NCBI RefSeq assembly: GCF_001870435.1
Contig: NZ_MDDR01000007.1
Span: 248,001-312,000 of the forward strand
DNA length: 64,000 bases
DNA from: Pseudomonas costantinii
Lineage (GTDB): Bacteria > Pseudomonadota > Gammaproteobacteria > Pseudomonadales > Pseudomonadaceae
Reading direction: 5' to 3'
The notes beneath the pieces are model-generated. The model was not told the origin of the DNA. It saw only the letters and a program-made list of their open reading frames with translations, and ran no database searches. Made by a program: the position numbers and the translations under genes. This document shows, piece after piece, positions 25,931 to 34,714 of the stretch; the stretch's first letter is position 1; each line of letters opens with the position of its first letter.

Positions 25931-26439
25931 TGGCCAACGCACTGAGGGAACAGCAGAAGATGGAAAGCCAGGTTCTAAAAACGCGTCGCGAAGTTGTAAG
26001 TGCAATTATTTGCACCTTCGAAGGTGGCCGCGAATGCGCCGCCGCCCGGATCGGCCTGCCACTCAAGAAGTTTGATAACCACGCCTATGAGAACAACAAC
26101 TGCCGCCCTTTGACGGATACGCAGATCTTCCAACTGGAGCAAGTCACGGGCACCCAGCACTTTCCAAACTACGTGGCGGCTATGTACGGCGGAATGTTCG
26201 TACCGGTGATCCACCCCGAGCACCTGGACAACGTGGAAATGTATGCACGGGCTATGCAGAGTTCGGCCAAACAAGGAACGGTCGACCAAGCCATAGCCCA
26301 GGCGCTGGAAGACGGTGTGATTACCGACGCCGAAGCCGAGCTGATTCAGAACGCCCACACGTTGCACATGGCAGCTCGGACTGCCGAGGTCTATGCAGCG
26401 ATCGATCTCTACCGCGCCAAATCGGGGATAGCCAAATGA
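25930..26439 (+). CDS. YmfL/CII-type regulator, 169 aa
   Basis: The N-terminal half carries G-G-R-E-C-A-A-A-R-I-G-L and K-K-F-D-N-H-A-Y-E-N, the pattern of YmfL-type putative regulators that occupy the CII position in P2-like phages. The C-terminal 80 residues are helical and acidic. Overlap with the Cro-like stop implies translational coupling. Confidence 0.75.
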   Translation: MANALREQQKMESQVLKTRREVVSAIICTFEGGRECAAARIGLPLKKFDNHAYENNNCRPLTDTQIFQLEQVTGTQHFPNYVAAMYGGMFVPVIHPEHLDNVEMYARAMQSSAKQGTVDQAIAQALEDGVITDAEAELIQNAHTLHMAARTAEVYAAIDLYRAKSGIAK

Positions 26440-26798
26440 AAAATGCCTGCTCAGACATGGACTATCGCAGCACCATCCGGGCCGCTGCGCTCGCATTCCT
26501 CGAACGTCACCAGGCCGAACACTTGGGCGATCAGGGTCAATTCATTGAACGGACCGTCAACCACCTGGTGGATAGCTTCCAGGCCGACAAGGCGTTTGCG
26601 CTTCGAATCACTTGTGAGGCCTTGGGCGACCTTGCCGAAATCAATGTTCGGCAGCGGATTGACCTCAAGGCAAGCGAATCTCATGCCGTGATCATAACTG
26701 ACCCTGTGCGCGGCTGCGCTTGGTCGGTCCCGGTCCATCTGATCTATGAACACCTGATATCCGCTGGCCGCGCCACCCGCATTACCTCCGCAACCTAA
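26436..26798 (+). CDS. Early phage protein of unknown function, 120 aa
   Basis: It overlaps the previous stop by 4 bases. The N-terminal half is helical and ends in R-Q-R-I-D-L-K-A; the C-terminal half is beta-rich with P-V-R-G-C-A-W-S-V-P. No family recognised. Placement before the primase suggests an early role. Confidence 0.6.
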   Translation: MKNACSDMDYRSTIRAAALAFLERHQAEHLGDQGQFIERTVNHLVDSFQADKAFALRITCEALGDLAEINVRQRIDLKASESHAVIITDPVRGCAWSVPVHLIYEHLISAGRATRITSAT

Positions 26799-26870
26799 CA
26801 CCCCTTAACCAATCACCGGCCCCGCGTCCCGTGGGTTTGGGTGAGCTGCGCCCGAAATCGAGGTTTAACG

Positions 26871-27104
26871 ATGGTAAACGCCGTAATTGTCACCACTCAA
26901 CTGCCCCCGGCCGAGGCCGAAGCGTTGCTGGCCGCGCTGCGTGAACAGTATCGCTTGAGCCTCAATGAACATTGGTACGACGACCAATTCCGCTTTGTCG
27001 CAGACGGTCTTCGCCATGGCGCAATCCTCGCCCACATCCCGGTCATGGCTGCACAAAAACGCCTTATGGCAGCCCTGTCCCACAGCCTCAAAGCAGTGAA
27101 GTAA
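26871..27104 (+). CDS. Early phage protein, 77 aa
   Basis: ATG 26871 follows a CGAGG site; an in-frame upstream extension lacks one. The protein has an A-E-A-L-L-A-A-L-R helix and a second helix at the C-terminus. It is followed within 5 bases by the primase gene. No family recognised. Confidence 0.6.
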   Translation: MVNAVIVTTQLPPAEAEALLAALREQYRLSLNEHWYDDQFRFVADGLRHGAILAHIPVMAAQKRLMAALSHSLKAVK

Positions 27105-27108
27105 CCCC

Positions 27109-29907
27109 ATGAAAGAAGATCTTCGCCAAGACGTGTTGCAACGCCTCCAGTCCGACTTTGGGCTCAAGCACCGCACGGGCACCGACTACATGCGCGGCGG
27201 CACGTGCCCGAAGTGCAAAAAGAAAGAGCTGTACTCCCGTTTTGACACGCCATGGATGGTGATCTGTGGTCGCCCTGAAAAGTGTGGCCACACCCTGCAC
27301 GTGAAAGAGCTGTACGACGATCTGTTTGAAGACTGGAGCAAACGTGCGCCGGCGACAGACCAACATCCCAACGCCACAGCACGCGCTTACCTGGAGTTCG
27401 CCCGGGGCTTTCGCTTTGAGCTTATCCAAGGGTGGTTCACCCAGGAAACGTTCTATTCCGTTGAACACAACGCCGGCAGCGCCACTGTGCGGTTCGCCCT
27501 GGAGAAAGGCGGCTGGTGGGAACGCCTGATCGATCAGCCGCACCGCTTCGGCAAGATGAAAGCCCGCTTCAAATCCAAGGACAGCTATCGCGGCGTCTGG
27601 TGGTGCCCACCCTGCGTCGACCTGCTGGAAGCCAAGGAGATCTGGATTGTCGAAGGGATCTTTGACGCCATCGCCCTGGTGCATAACGACATCGCGGCCG
27701 TGTCTGCAATGTCATCCAACGCGTTCCCCGGCGACTCCATCAAGGAACTGGTTAAAACCCGGGAAGGCGGGAAGCTTCCCAAACTGGTTTGGGCTCTGGA
27801 CAACGAACCAAGCGCAAACGCCTACACCCGTCGTTGGGTGCGCGAAGCCCGTGCCCTGGGCTTCGTCTGCGAGTCAGCACAGATCCCGCAGCGCGACGGT
27901 CGCAAGTCCGACTGGAACGATCTTCACCAACGCTGGAGCTTCATCCAGGACGAAACCAAACGCGCCGACCAGATCGCGACCGACCTCAAGCAAGCCCGCC
28001 ACCAGGGCGCCCTGCTGCTGGCCGAGAGCGCAGCGGAAAAGGCATTGCTCATGTACGACTGGAACAAGCGCGGGGAATTTCACCTGGGCTTTGGGAGCCG
28101 TCTGTACTGGTTCAAATTGGACATGGAGAAATTTAACCGAGCCATGTCCGACATCGAGGACAGCGAGAACCACGACGACCAACTGCTCAACCAAGCGCAA
28201 CAACGCGAAAAAGCGCTGCAGCAGTCCGGCAGCGTCGTGGAGATCGCCAACTGCTACCCCCAGGCGCTGTATTTCCAACGTAACGAGGTGACGGACGAGT
28301 CCTGGTACTACATGCGCGTGGACTTCCCCCACGACTCCGAAAGCGTGAAAAACACCTTCACCAGCGGCCAGCTGTCGGCCGCAAGCGAGTTCAAAAAGCG
28401 GCTGCTCGGCATGGCGGCTGGGGCAATGTTTACCGGCAGTGGCCAGCAACTCGACAAGCTCATGAAAGATCAGCTGTTCGGCATCAAAACGGTTTCGACC
28501 ATCGACTACGTGGGCTACAGCAAGGAGTACGCCTGCTACGTCTATGGCGACATCGCGATCAAGGACGGCACCACCTACAAGGTCAACAGCGAAGACTACT
28601 TCGAGTTCGGCAAGCTGCGTCTGAAGACCCTGCAGAAAGGCGTCCCGATCAAGCTGCAGCGCGAAGCAAAGGGCTTTGACGAGAAGTGGGTGCAATTGCT
28701 GTGGACCTGCTTCGGCGCCCAGGGCTTCGTCGCATTAGTGTTTTTCTTCGGCTCGCTGTACTGCGAACAGATACGCGCCCGTTACCAGTCCTTCCCGTTC
28801 CTGGAGGCCACAGGTGAAGCCGGCGCCGGCAAAACAACTCTGCTGAATCTCCTTTGGAAACTGCTCGGCCGCGAAGGCTATGAAGGATTTGATCCTATGA
28901 AATCTACCAAGGCCGGCCGCTCTCGACTGATGGGCCAGGTCTCCGGCATGCCAGTTGTATTCCTGGAGGCCGATCGCCACGGCGACGATCGAGCGCACGC
29001 TAAGACCTTTGAATGGGATGAGCTGAAAGACTTCTACGGCGGGGGCACCCTGGCCACGAAAGGCGTCAAGACGGCCGGCAACGAGACGTACGAGCCGCCA
29101 TTCCGAGGAACGATCGCCATCAGCCAGAACGCGGCTGTGGTCGCTCACGAAGCAATCATGACGCGGATTGTGAAGCTGCACTTCGTGCGCCCGACCGTCA
29201 CACCTGAAAGCCGTGCTGCAGCGGATCAACTCAACGCCCTGGACGGCGGCACCCTGAGCCACTTCCTGTTAAGGGCCGTGGGCAAGGAGTCCGCGGTGCT
29301 TGAGCTGTTCGCCCAGCGTATGCCCGAACACGAATCGAAGCTGCGCCGTTTGCACACCCATTGTTTCGCCTGCAGCACGGCCTATGTCAGTGACCAGGGC
29401 AATTGCACCAGCTGCGGCTATGACTTGCGCGGCTACATCCGCGTGGAGCGCATCAGCAAAAACCACGCGCAAATGCTCTCGCTGCTGGATGGCATTCGCT
29501 TGGTACTGAAATTGAGTGACCCCCAGGTCGCTGCTACGCAGCGCCAGATCGTGCGGATGGCCATCGAGCGCCAGGCCTCGATCAGCTCCGACCATGCGGC
29601 CGTAGCCGAGTTTTGGGAGGTCTACGACTACCTCGAATCCTTGAGCGAAGACCCAGTGGTCGACCACAGCAGCGACCCCAGCGTGATCGCTATCAACCTC
29701 AACGAGTTTTGCGAACGCGCCGCCGAACACAAACAGAAGCTGGCCGACGTGGCCACGTTGCGCGACCTGCTCAAAGAGTCCCGTTCACGCAAGTTCCTGG
29801 ATAGCAACAAGGCCGTACACAGCGCCGTACGTGCTGCGTTCAACGGCCGCAACCCGTGTTCCCAACCCCGGCCGACCACAGTGAAGTGCTGGACATTCAA
29901 GGCGTAA
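27109..29907 (+). CDS. Toprim primase-helicase replication protein
   Basis: 932 aa. An N-terminal zinc finger (C-P-K-C near residue 33, then C-G-R-P-E-K-C-G-H) is followed by a toprim fold with V-E-G-I-F-D-A near residue 180 and L-D-N-E near 230. A Walker A motif G-E-A-G-A-G-K-T-T lies near residue 570, with V-V-F-L-E-A-D as Walker B. A second zinc ribbon (C-F-A-C, C-T-S-C) lies near residue 760. It combines priming and helicase activity at the phage origin. Confidence 0.9.
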   Translation: MKEDLRQDVLQRLQSDFGLKHRTGTDYMRGGTCPKCKKKELYSRFDTPWMVICGRPEKCGHTLHVKELYDDLFEDWSKRAPATDQHPNATARAYLEFARGFRFELIQGWFTQETFYSVEHNAGSATVRFALEKGGWWERLIDQPHRFGKMKARFKSKDSYRGVWWCPPCVDLLEAKEIWIVEGIFDAIALVHNDIAAVSAMSSNAFPGDSIKELVKTREGGKLPKLVWALDNEPSANAYTRRWVREARALGFVCESAQIPQRDGRKSDWNDLHQRWSFIQDETKRADQIATDLKQARHQGALLLAESAAEKALLMYDWNKRGEFHLGFGSRLYWFKLDMEKFNRAMSDIEDSENHDDQLLNQAQQREKALQQSGSVVEIANCYPQALYFQRNEVTDESWYYMRVDFPHDSESVKNTFTSGQLSAASEFKKRLLGMAAGAMFTGSGQQLDKLMKDQLFGIKTVSTIDYVGYSKEYACYVYGDIAIKDGTTYKVNSEDYFEFGKLRLKTLQKGVPIKLQREAKGFDEKWVQLLWTCFGAQGFVALVFFFGSLYCEQIRARYQSFPFLEATGEAGAGKTTLLNLLWKLLGREGYEGFDPMKSTKAGRSRLMGQVSGMPVVFLEADRHGDDRAHAKTFEWDELKDFYGGGTLATKGVKTAGNETYEPPFRGTIAISQNAAVVAHEAIMTRIVKLHFVRPTVTPESRAAADQLNALDGGTLSHFLLRAVGKESAVLELFAQRMPEHESKLRRLHTHCFACSTAYVSDQGNCTSCGYDLRGYIRVERISKNHAQMLSLLDGIRLVLKLSDPQVAATQRQIVRMAIERQASISSDHAAVAEFWEVYDYLESLSEDPVVDHSSDPSVIAINLNEFCERAAEHKQKLADVATLRDLLKESRSRKFLDSNKAVHSAVRAAFNGRNPCSQPRPTTVKCWTFKA

Positions 29908-29922
29908 AGGAGAGCAAGACCG

Positions 29923-30216
29923 ATGCAGATCCAAGTGTTTATGGGCAATGCCGGCGACGGCAAAACAAGCAAGCTGCAGTCCGTGCAAGACCGCCTGGAG
30001 TTCACCGGCGAGAGCGCGCCGATCATCCAGGCCGGTGCATATGGGGAAGATGGCTTGTTGGAGATCCTGGAAGTCCGGGCAGCCGGTGGCCAGCGCGAGA
30101 TCCTGGTGGACGACTGCAGCAGGCAACAGATTTTGAGGGTGTTGGAGTGGCAATCATGCGTTGAGCATGAGCCGGATTTTGACGGCCTGGTGATCCACCT
30201 AGCCCGTAAGGACTGA
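29923..30216 (+). CDS. Minimal P-loop protein, 97 aa
   Basis: The ATG follows AAAGGAG. The first 15 residues contain G-N-A-G-D-G-K-T-S, a Walker A motif, and residues about 58-64 contain E-I-L-V-D-D-C, a Walker B-like strand. No other ATPase motif fits in this length, so it may be a stand-alone ATP-binding module or a truncated AAA protein. It lies 15 bases after the primase. Confidence 0.65.
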   Translation: MQIQVFMGNAGDGKTSKLQSVQDRLEFTGESAPIIQAGAYGEDGLLEILEVRAAGGQREILVDDCSRQQILRVLEWQSCVEHEPDFDGLVIHLARKD

Positions 30217-30282
30217 CCTTAAAAGAAACAGTGCCGAGGAGTTGCAGCTCCCCGACACCTAACCGCAACAGAGGGCTATACC

Positions 30283-30531
30283 ATGCAAGCACAGAACCTA
30301 AGCAACAGCGGCGCGAAGGCTACCACACCGGCAAGGCACCTGGTGGCCACCGCGATCATCGGCGCGGCCGTCATTGGTTACCTGGTACACAAAACCCCTG
30401 AATCACGAACCCGCCTCGAAAGCCTCAGCCAGATGGCCAGCACCCTGGGCGAACTGAGCGAAACGGATGCCGCCGTCGTCTCCCAGCTGCTCGCCAAGCC
30501 GGCAACCCGGGGCGTATCACGCAATGTCTGA
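30283..30531 (+). CDS. Single-pass membrane protein, 82 aa
   Basis: An N-terminal polar stretch is followed by one hydrophobic segment (L-V-A-T-A-I-I-G-A-A-V-I-G-Y-L-V) near residues 20-35, then a charged helix. It belongs to the early operon by spacing. No family recognised. Confidence 0.55.
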   Translation: MQAQNLSNSGAKATTPARHLVATAIIGAAVIGYLVHKTPESRTRLESLSQMASTLGELSETDAAVVSQLLAKPATRGVSRNV

Positions 30532-30694
30532 CAGTCCTGCAGCAACACCAGCGCGGCGCTTCCCCTGGAACATTGACTACACCAGTCTTTGCGATCAGTG
30601 CGGTAGATGGCGCGCCCAAGGTAACCATGACAAGTGCAGCCAGCGGCGCCAGCTGCAGAACGCACATCTACGCAACCACAAGCCCAAAGGGTAA
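30524..30694 (+). CDS. Small zinc-binding protein, 56 aa
   Basis: ATG 30524 lies 8 bases inside the end of the preceding gene. It carries C-D-Q-C-G-R-W and H-D-K-C, a C-x2-C...H-x2-C pattern for one zinc. The remainder is basic (R-R-Q-L-Q-N). Such small zinc proteins are common at the end of phage early operons. Confidence 0.6.
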   Translation: MSDSPAATPARRFPWNIDYTSLCDQCGRWRAQGNHDKCSQRRQLQNAHLRNHKPKG

Positions 30695-30729
30695 GCCGCG
30701 TCCACCAGAAGATGCGCTACCAGATACTT

Positions 30730-30750
30730 GGCCCGGAAACGGGCCTTTTT
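30730..30750 (+). terminator. Perfect intrinsic terminator before integrase
   Basis: GGCCCG (30730-30735), loop GAAA, CGGGCC (30740-30745), then TTTTT. It separates the early operon from the integrase gene, whose ATG is 50 bases further on, so integrase must have its own promoter or depend on read-through. Confidence 0.85.
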
Positions 30751-30800
30751 GTTTCCGATCGTCAGACTGTCGATACACAAGCACAGCGTTAGGGGTTTAC

Positions 30801-31964
30801 ATGAGTGGGGTCGAAGCTCGCGGGAAGTCCGTGAGAATCTATTTTCAATACAACGGGGAGAAATGCCGGGAAGCAATCCCGGGCGGTAACACGCCGGCCA
30901 ACGTTGCCCAGGCTAAGCGCATGGTTGAAATCATCGAGTACGAGATTCAGGCCGGCACCTTCGATTACGCACGGCACTTTCCCAACTCGGTCAAGTTGGT
31001 GGAAAACACATTCGGCCACTACCTGGACTTGTGGTTGAAGATCAAAGCTAACAGCGTCGCGGCTTCCAGCTATCGGGGTTACGCCAACAAAGCGGAGGTT
31101 CACGTACGGCCGCGCTGGGGGAAGGTACAGATCCAAAATATCGACCATCTGGACCTGCAGGAATGGATACAGGTAACCCTGTCGAAAACGCTCAAAAACA
31201 AGACCATCCGCGACATCATCAGCAACGTCCGCCAGGTGTTCCGGCTCTATCGCACCAGGATGAAAGTGGCGCATGACCCGACCGAGGGTTTAATGGTGCG
31301 ACTGCCAGATCCCGGGGCACCCGACCCGTTCACCAGGGCGGAAATCAAACAGATCCTGGAAACCCACACCAACCGCACGCAGGAGCTGTTGATGGTCCAG
31401 TTCATGATATGGGCCGGCCCCCGGGTTTCCGAAACCATCGCTTTGGCCTGGGAGGATGTCGACCTGGAGCAAGGCACGGTGACGTTCCGACGGTCCAAGG
31501 TGCGCGGGGCTTATCGGGTGACGAAAACCCGTCGATCGACGCGCAAGGTTCGCCTACTCGCCCCGGCTTGGGAAGCGCTTCAGAAGATCGATGCGCTCAA
31601 TCGAAAAAAGAAGGCGGAAACCGTTGATATCGTTGAGCGGGATAACAAGACCGTTCGCCAACATAAATTGCATTTCGTCTTCCTGAATACAAAAAGTGGC
31701 CTGCCGCACGTTAGCGACTTCGTGGTGCGGGATAGGTTTTTCAAGGCTCATTTGCTCGCAGCAGGGGTTCGCTATCGTGGACCTGGTCAGTGCCGGCACA
31801 CGTACGCCAGTCAGTTGCTTACCACAGGGATAGCGTCGATCGACTGGATTGCCGAACAGATGGGACACACCAACGGCAACATGATCCGCCAGCACTATGG
31901 CACGTGGATTAATGAAGATGGGCCGGATGTTGTGGGGATGCTGCAGTTAGCTCTAAGACTCTAG
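30801..31964 (+). CDS. Tyrosine-recombinase integrase
   Basis: 387 aa from ATG 30801; the longer frame overlaps the zinc-binding gene and terminator and is unlikely. The N-terminus resembles the Arm-DNA-binding DUF3596 domain (S-V-R-I-Y-F-Q-Y-N-G). The catalytic residues are visible: R208 in G-P-R-V-S, R332 with H333 in C-R-H-T-Y, H355 in M-G-H, and the nucleophile Y366 in Q-H-Y-G-T-W. It recombines attP with the 3' end of tRNA-Ser. Confidence 0.9.
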   Translation: MSGVEARGKSVRIYFQYNGEKCREAIPGGNTPANVAQAKRMVEIIEYEIQAGTFDYARHFPNSVKLVENTFGHYLDLWLKIKANSVAASSYRGYANKAEVHVRPRWGKVQIQNIDHLDLQEWIQVTLSKTLKNKTIRDIISNVRQVFRLYRTRMKVAHDPTEGLMVRLPDPGAPDPFTRAEIKQILETHTNRTQELLMVQFMIWAGPRVSETIALAWEDVDLEQGTVTFRRSKVRGAYRVTKTRRSTRKVRLLAPAWEALQKIDALNRKKKAETVDIVERDNKTVRQHKLHFVFLNTKSGLPHVSDFVVRDRFFKAHLLAAGVRYRGPGQCRHTYASQLLTTGIASIDWIAEQMGHTNGNMIRQHYGTWINEDGPDVVGMLQLALRL

Positions 31965-31980
31965 AAGAAGCCAGCTATCA

Positions 31981-32006
31981 AGAAGGGAGCTTCGACAGTC
32001 CCTTCT
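31981..32006. terminator. Hairpin between integrase and cargo gene
   Basis: AGAAGGGA (31981-31988) and TCCCTTCT (31999-32006) form an 8-bp stem with a 10-nt loop between the convergent integrase and HEPN genes. No clear T-run on either strand, so it is probably a weak bidirectional terminator. Confidence 0.45.
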
Positions 32007-32031
32007 GCCAACATTCTATTCCCAACAAAAA

Positions 32032-33234
32032 CTACACCTTCGCCGCGATCTCCTCCCACTCATCAAAGTTAGTATTGACAGGCCCAGCCCAATCATTATC
32101 AAAAACTCCATTTAGCGCCCTAATACCAAGCGGTTCAACTCCTGACGACTTCTCAAGTAAATCAGGGAGAACCATCCAAAGGTCTATAACTACTTGCAAA
32201 TTCGGCACCTCGCCTGCATGCACCAACAAGTTCCGCTTGAGACGTGCCTTATTGAGTGCTTCCAGACATGGAGAGTTGATAATACCAGACAAACCCAAAA
32301 GTTCATGCTTTGAGGAAACCCTGTCGAGTGATCGCTGTTTTTTTAACTCCGCATGTCGCTTTACAACAACACTAGAAGAATTCACTTTTGATTTTTCATA
32401 TCTATGAACCCATAGATATTCCGTAACTTGCTCCACTACGATCCAAAGGTTATTGAGTGCATCACTATTATTTTGATTCACCATTGCTGTATAGCCATTT
32501 AGAAGGAAAAAAGGTGACAGGTTACCAACCGCTGATATTACTTGTTGCCCCTGAAGGTAAGCCTTCTGAATGTCGACGGCCATCAATGCTCTTGGATAAA
32601 AGAGTGTGATACGGTCACTTATAGACGCCTCATTCGATCTAAGCTGAGAATGCAGTGAGGACGTAAAATCAAAAAGTTTTACTTTATCGATCAAAAAACC
32701 TATGACAACTGCTTCAGGATGAAGCACTTTCGCATGTATACCCCCCAGCAAAATACTACAAAGAATCTCATTAAGCTTACTAACTCCGCGAGACTTTGTT
32801 GGAAAATCAGCACACTGAGGAATAGCAACACCCCCATCAAAGCTTATAAGCGCAGGTATACCGCTTGGAGTTCCTAATGGAAGGATTGAAACAATTTCAG
32901 CAAGCTTTTGGCCATCATAGGAATTTTGGTTAATCTGGTCGATCGTAATATTCAGACCTGAGATTGCATCACGACATACCGTCGTATAAGGGTGAAGGTG
33001 AACTATCCATGCTGGATTATATGCTGGAACACTTGACATTGGCTGCACATATCCTAGTGGAGCGTCTTCCTGCTTAATCCAATCACTTTCAAACCAAACG
33101 TATGAATCATCAGGCTTAGGCTTAACAACTTCAGAAAGCACCGAAGGCATATTTCGGCCCTCTAATAGACTAAGATCATGGTCATCCTCAAACGCATAGA
33201 CCGCACCCGTTTCCATGTCTTGGTAGTGTTTCAT
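32032..33234 (-). CDS. HEPN-motif cargo protein beside attR, 400 aa
   Basis: Residues about 334-339 read R-N-L-L-V-H, matching the R-x4-H active-site motif of HEPN RNases, inside a helical C-terminal domain (L-E-A-L-N-K-A-R-L-K). This layout resembles Apea-like HEPN proteins. The first 250 residues are mixed alpha/beta with no recognised motif. The gene is AT-rich and lies between integrase and the att site, a typical cargo position. The start follows GGGGGAG. HEPN proteins in such places often act in phage defence or toxicity by cutting RNA, here by inference. Confidence 0.75.
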   Translation of the reverse strand: MKHYQDMETGAVYAFEDDHDLSLLEGRNMPSVLSEVVKPKPDDSYVWFESDWIKQEDAPLGYVQPMSSVPAYNPAWIVHLHPYTTVCRDAISGLNITIDQINQNSYDGQKLAEIVSILPLGTPSGIPALISFDGGVAIPQCADFPTKSRGVSKLNEILCSILLGGIHAKVLHPEAVVIGFLIDKVKLFDFTSSLHSQLRSNEASISDRITLFYPRALMAVDIQKAYLQGQQVISAVGNLSPFFLLNGYTAMVNQNNSDALNNLWIVVEQVTEYLWVHRYEKSKVNSSSVVVKRHAELKKQRSLDRVSSKHELLGLSGIINSPCLEALNKARLKRNLLVHAGEVPNLQVVIDLWMVLPDLLEKSSGVEPLGIRALNGVFDNDWAGPVNTNFDEWEEIAAKV

Positions 33235-33547
33235 CTGCTCCCCCTAAGGACCTCAATTCGATCCTCTCACGTATTGATTAGATAGCATCCTTTCACGAAG
33301 CGTATGTTTTTCACCAGTGCTCCAGGTTGATGATCCTGTTCATCAGGAGTTGCTCAGTGCTAGCTAACTGTGTAGTGCACAGACAGCTATCAATCCGCCT
33401 CTAGCCCTGCAACCTGCGTCTGCACCGACCGGTGACCTAAGCAGGCCATCTGTCCCAGATCTGTCCCATATGGTCATTTTTCAGACGCCAAAAACCACAA
33501 ACCCCCGACTTTCTCTAGGAAAATCAGGGGTTTGCGTTTTCAGAATG
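33235..33547. other. Non-coding right prophage arm: direct repeats and tRNA terminator
   Basis: No gene found. A direct repeat ATCTGTCCCA (33448-33457 and 33459-33468, 11-bp period) looks like paired arm-type sites for integrase. A hairpin AAACCCC/GGGGTTT (33499-33505 with 33527-33533) followed on the leftward strand by a T-rich run is the likely terminator of the tRNA gene. Confidence 0.6.
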
Positions 33548-33637
33548 TGGCGGTGAAGGAGAGATTCGAACTCTCGATACAATTTCTTGTATACACACTT
33601 TCCAGGCGTGCTCCTTAAGCCACTCGGACACTTCACC
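33548..33637 (-). tRNA. tRNA-Ser(GGA), prophage attachment site
   Basis: A complete 90-nt gene: acceptor stem GGTGAAG (5' end at 33637) pairs with CTTCACC, discriminator G and encoded CCA (33550-33548). The anticodon loop CTGGAAA has GGA. A long variable arm (TGTATACAAGAAATTGTATC) and T-arm with GTTCGAATC mark a class II serine tRNA. Its 3' end points to the prophage, so attR coincides with this half. Confidence 0.95.
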
Positions 33638-33675
33638 GTATCTCGTCAAACCAGTTCAGTCTGTCGAGGCGCGCT

Positions 33676-33704
33676 AATGTAGTCGAAAGCCTTTCTGATG
33701 GCAA
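33676..33704 (-). promoter_or_regulatory. tRNA-Ser promoter
   Basis: On the leftward strand TTGCCA (33704-33699), 17-bp spacer, TACATT (33681-33676), then a GC-rich discriminator GCGCGCC typical of stringently controlled stable-RNA promoters. It lies outside the prophage, so integration leaves it intact. The rest of 33638-33973 shows no convincing gene. Confidence 0.6.
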
Positions 33705-33973
33705 AGGTTTTTTTCAGAATTTTCATGCGGTTAGACGGTTATGCCGTTACACGCCCGGCAAGGGGCGGTGATTCTGCCATTCTCAGGCATTGGTAGCACG
33801 TGTCTGACAGGGCTGCTGCGCCCTGCTCCGGGCCGTCTACCCTTGAGTGTGCGGGAAAAGTCTGACTGGGTAGTCAGTCACGGCGCTTTACCGGGGCGGG
33901 CGTGGTGGGTAACGTCTGCGCATGCACGTCTATAAACAGCCTATCTATAACAAGCCTTACAAGGAACCGCGTC

Positions 33974-34666
33974 ATGAGTGAGTTGATCTCTTACCACCTC
34001 GAAGACGGTATCGCGACTCTGACCTTGAGCAACGGCAAGGTGAATGCCATTTCTCCGGCGGTGGTCAGCGCGTTTAATGAAGCGCTGGATCAGGCCGAGA
34101 AGGATCGGGCGGTGGTGGTCATCACCGGGACGCCGGGAATTCTGTCGGGTGGTTATGATTTGAAGGTGATGACAGCCGGGCCTAAAGAGGCGATTGGCTT
34201 GGTGACTTCCGGCTCGACGCTGGCGCGTCGCCTGTTGTCGCACCCGTTCCCGGTGATTGTGGCGTGCCCTGGGCATGCGGTGGCCAAGGGCGCTTTCCTG
34301 CTGTTGTCGGCGGATTATCGGATTGGTGTGGAGGGCCCGTTCAGCATTGGCCTGAATGAAGTGGCGATCGGCATGACCATGCACCACGCCGGTATTGAGC
34401 TGGCGCGGGATCGTCTGCGTAAGTCGGCGTTTCATCGCTCGGTGATTAATGCCGAGATGTTTGACCCGCAAGGCGCACTGCAAGCGGGCTTCCTGGATAA
34501 GGTGGTGGAGCCGGAGGAGTTGCACGCGGCGGCGCTGGAAGCGGCGCGTCAGTTGAAGAAGATCAACATGAATGCCCACAAGCACACCAAGTTGAAGGTG
34601 CGTAAGGGGCTGCTGGACGCTTTGGATGACGCCATCATCCAGGACCAGGGCCATATCCTCGGCTAA
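33974..34666 (+). CDS. Crotonase/enoyl-CoA hydratase-family protein
   Basis: 230 aa from ATG 33974 (AAGGAA upstream). It has the crotonase fold landmarks: S-N-G-K-V-N-A near residue 21, G-G-Y-D-L near 60, and G-H-A-V-A-K-G-A oxyanion region near 100. The catalytic glutamates of hydratases are not evident. It probably acts on acyl-CoA thioesters; the substrate is unknown. A strong terminator follows. Confidence 0.85.
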   Translation: MSELISYHLEDGIATLTLSNGKVNAISPAVVSAFNEALDQAEKDRAVVVITGTPGILSGGYDLKVMTAGPKEAIGLVTSGSTLARRLLSHPFPVIVACPGHAVAKGAFLLLSADYRIGVEGPFSIGLNEVAIGMTMHHAGIELARDRLRKSAFHRSVINAEMFDPQGALQAGFLDKVVEPEELHAAALEAARQLKKINMNAHKHTKLKVRKGLLDALDDAIIQDQGHILG

Positions 34667-34689
34667 TCCCGTTGCCTCTGATATGCCAA

Positions 34690-34714
34690 AGCCCGACCTT
34701 GAGTCGGGCTTTTT
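34690..34714 (+). terminator. Terminator after the crotonase gene
   Basis: AGCCCGAC (34690-34697), loop CTTGA, GTCGGGCT (34703-34710), and a T-run to 34714. Confidence 0.9.

Larger units (their letters stand above)
1..33547. mobile_element. P2/HP1-like prophage at tRNA-Ser(GGA), left end outside window
   Basis: A near-complete tailed-phage gene set is present: terminase, portal, scaffold, capsid, sheath, tube, tape measure, baseplate, fibre, lysis, repressor, replication and integrase genes. Terminase and portal run rightward while scaffold to spike run leftward, the divergent P2 arrangement. DUF2586-, DUF2597- and DUF2590-type tail proteins with a DksA-like gene in the late operon point to the HP1/K139 branch. 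The right end abuts tRNA-Ser, whose 3' end faces the element. No duplicate of the tRNA 3' end was found to the left, so genes at 1-3650 are assigned to the element by inference only. Confidence 0.85.

Noticed and set aside
33741..33935. 64-codon rightward frame upstream of the crotonase gene
   Set aside because: Low-complexity content, no ribosome binding site; more likely intergenic.
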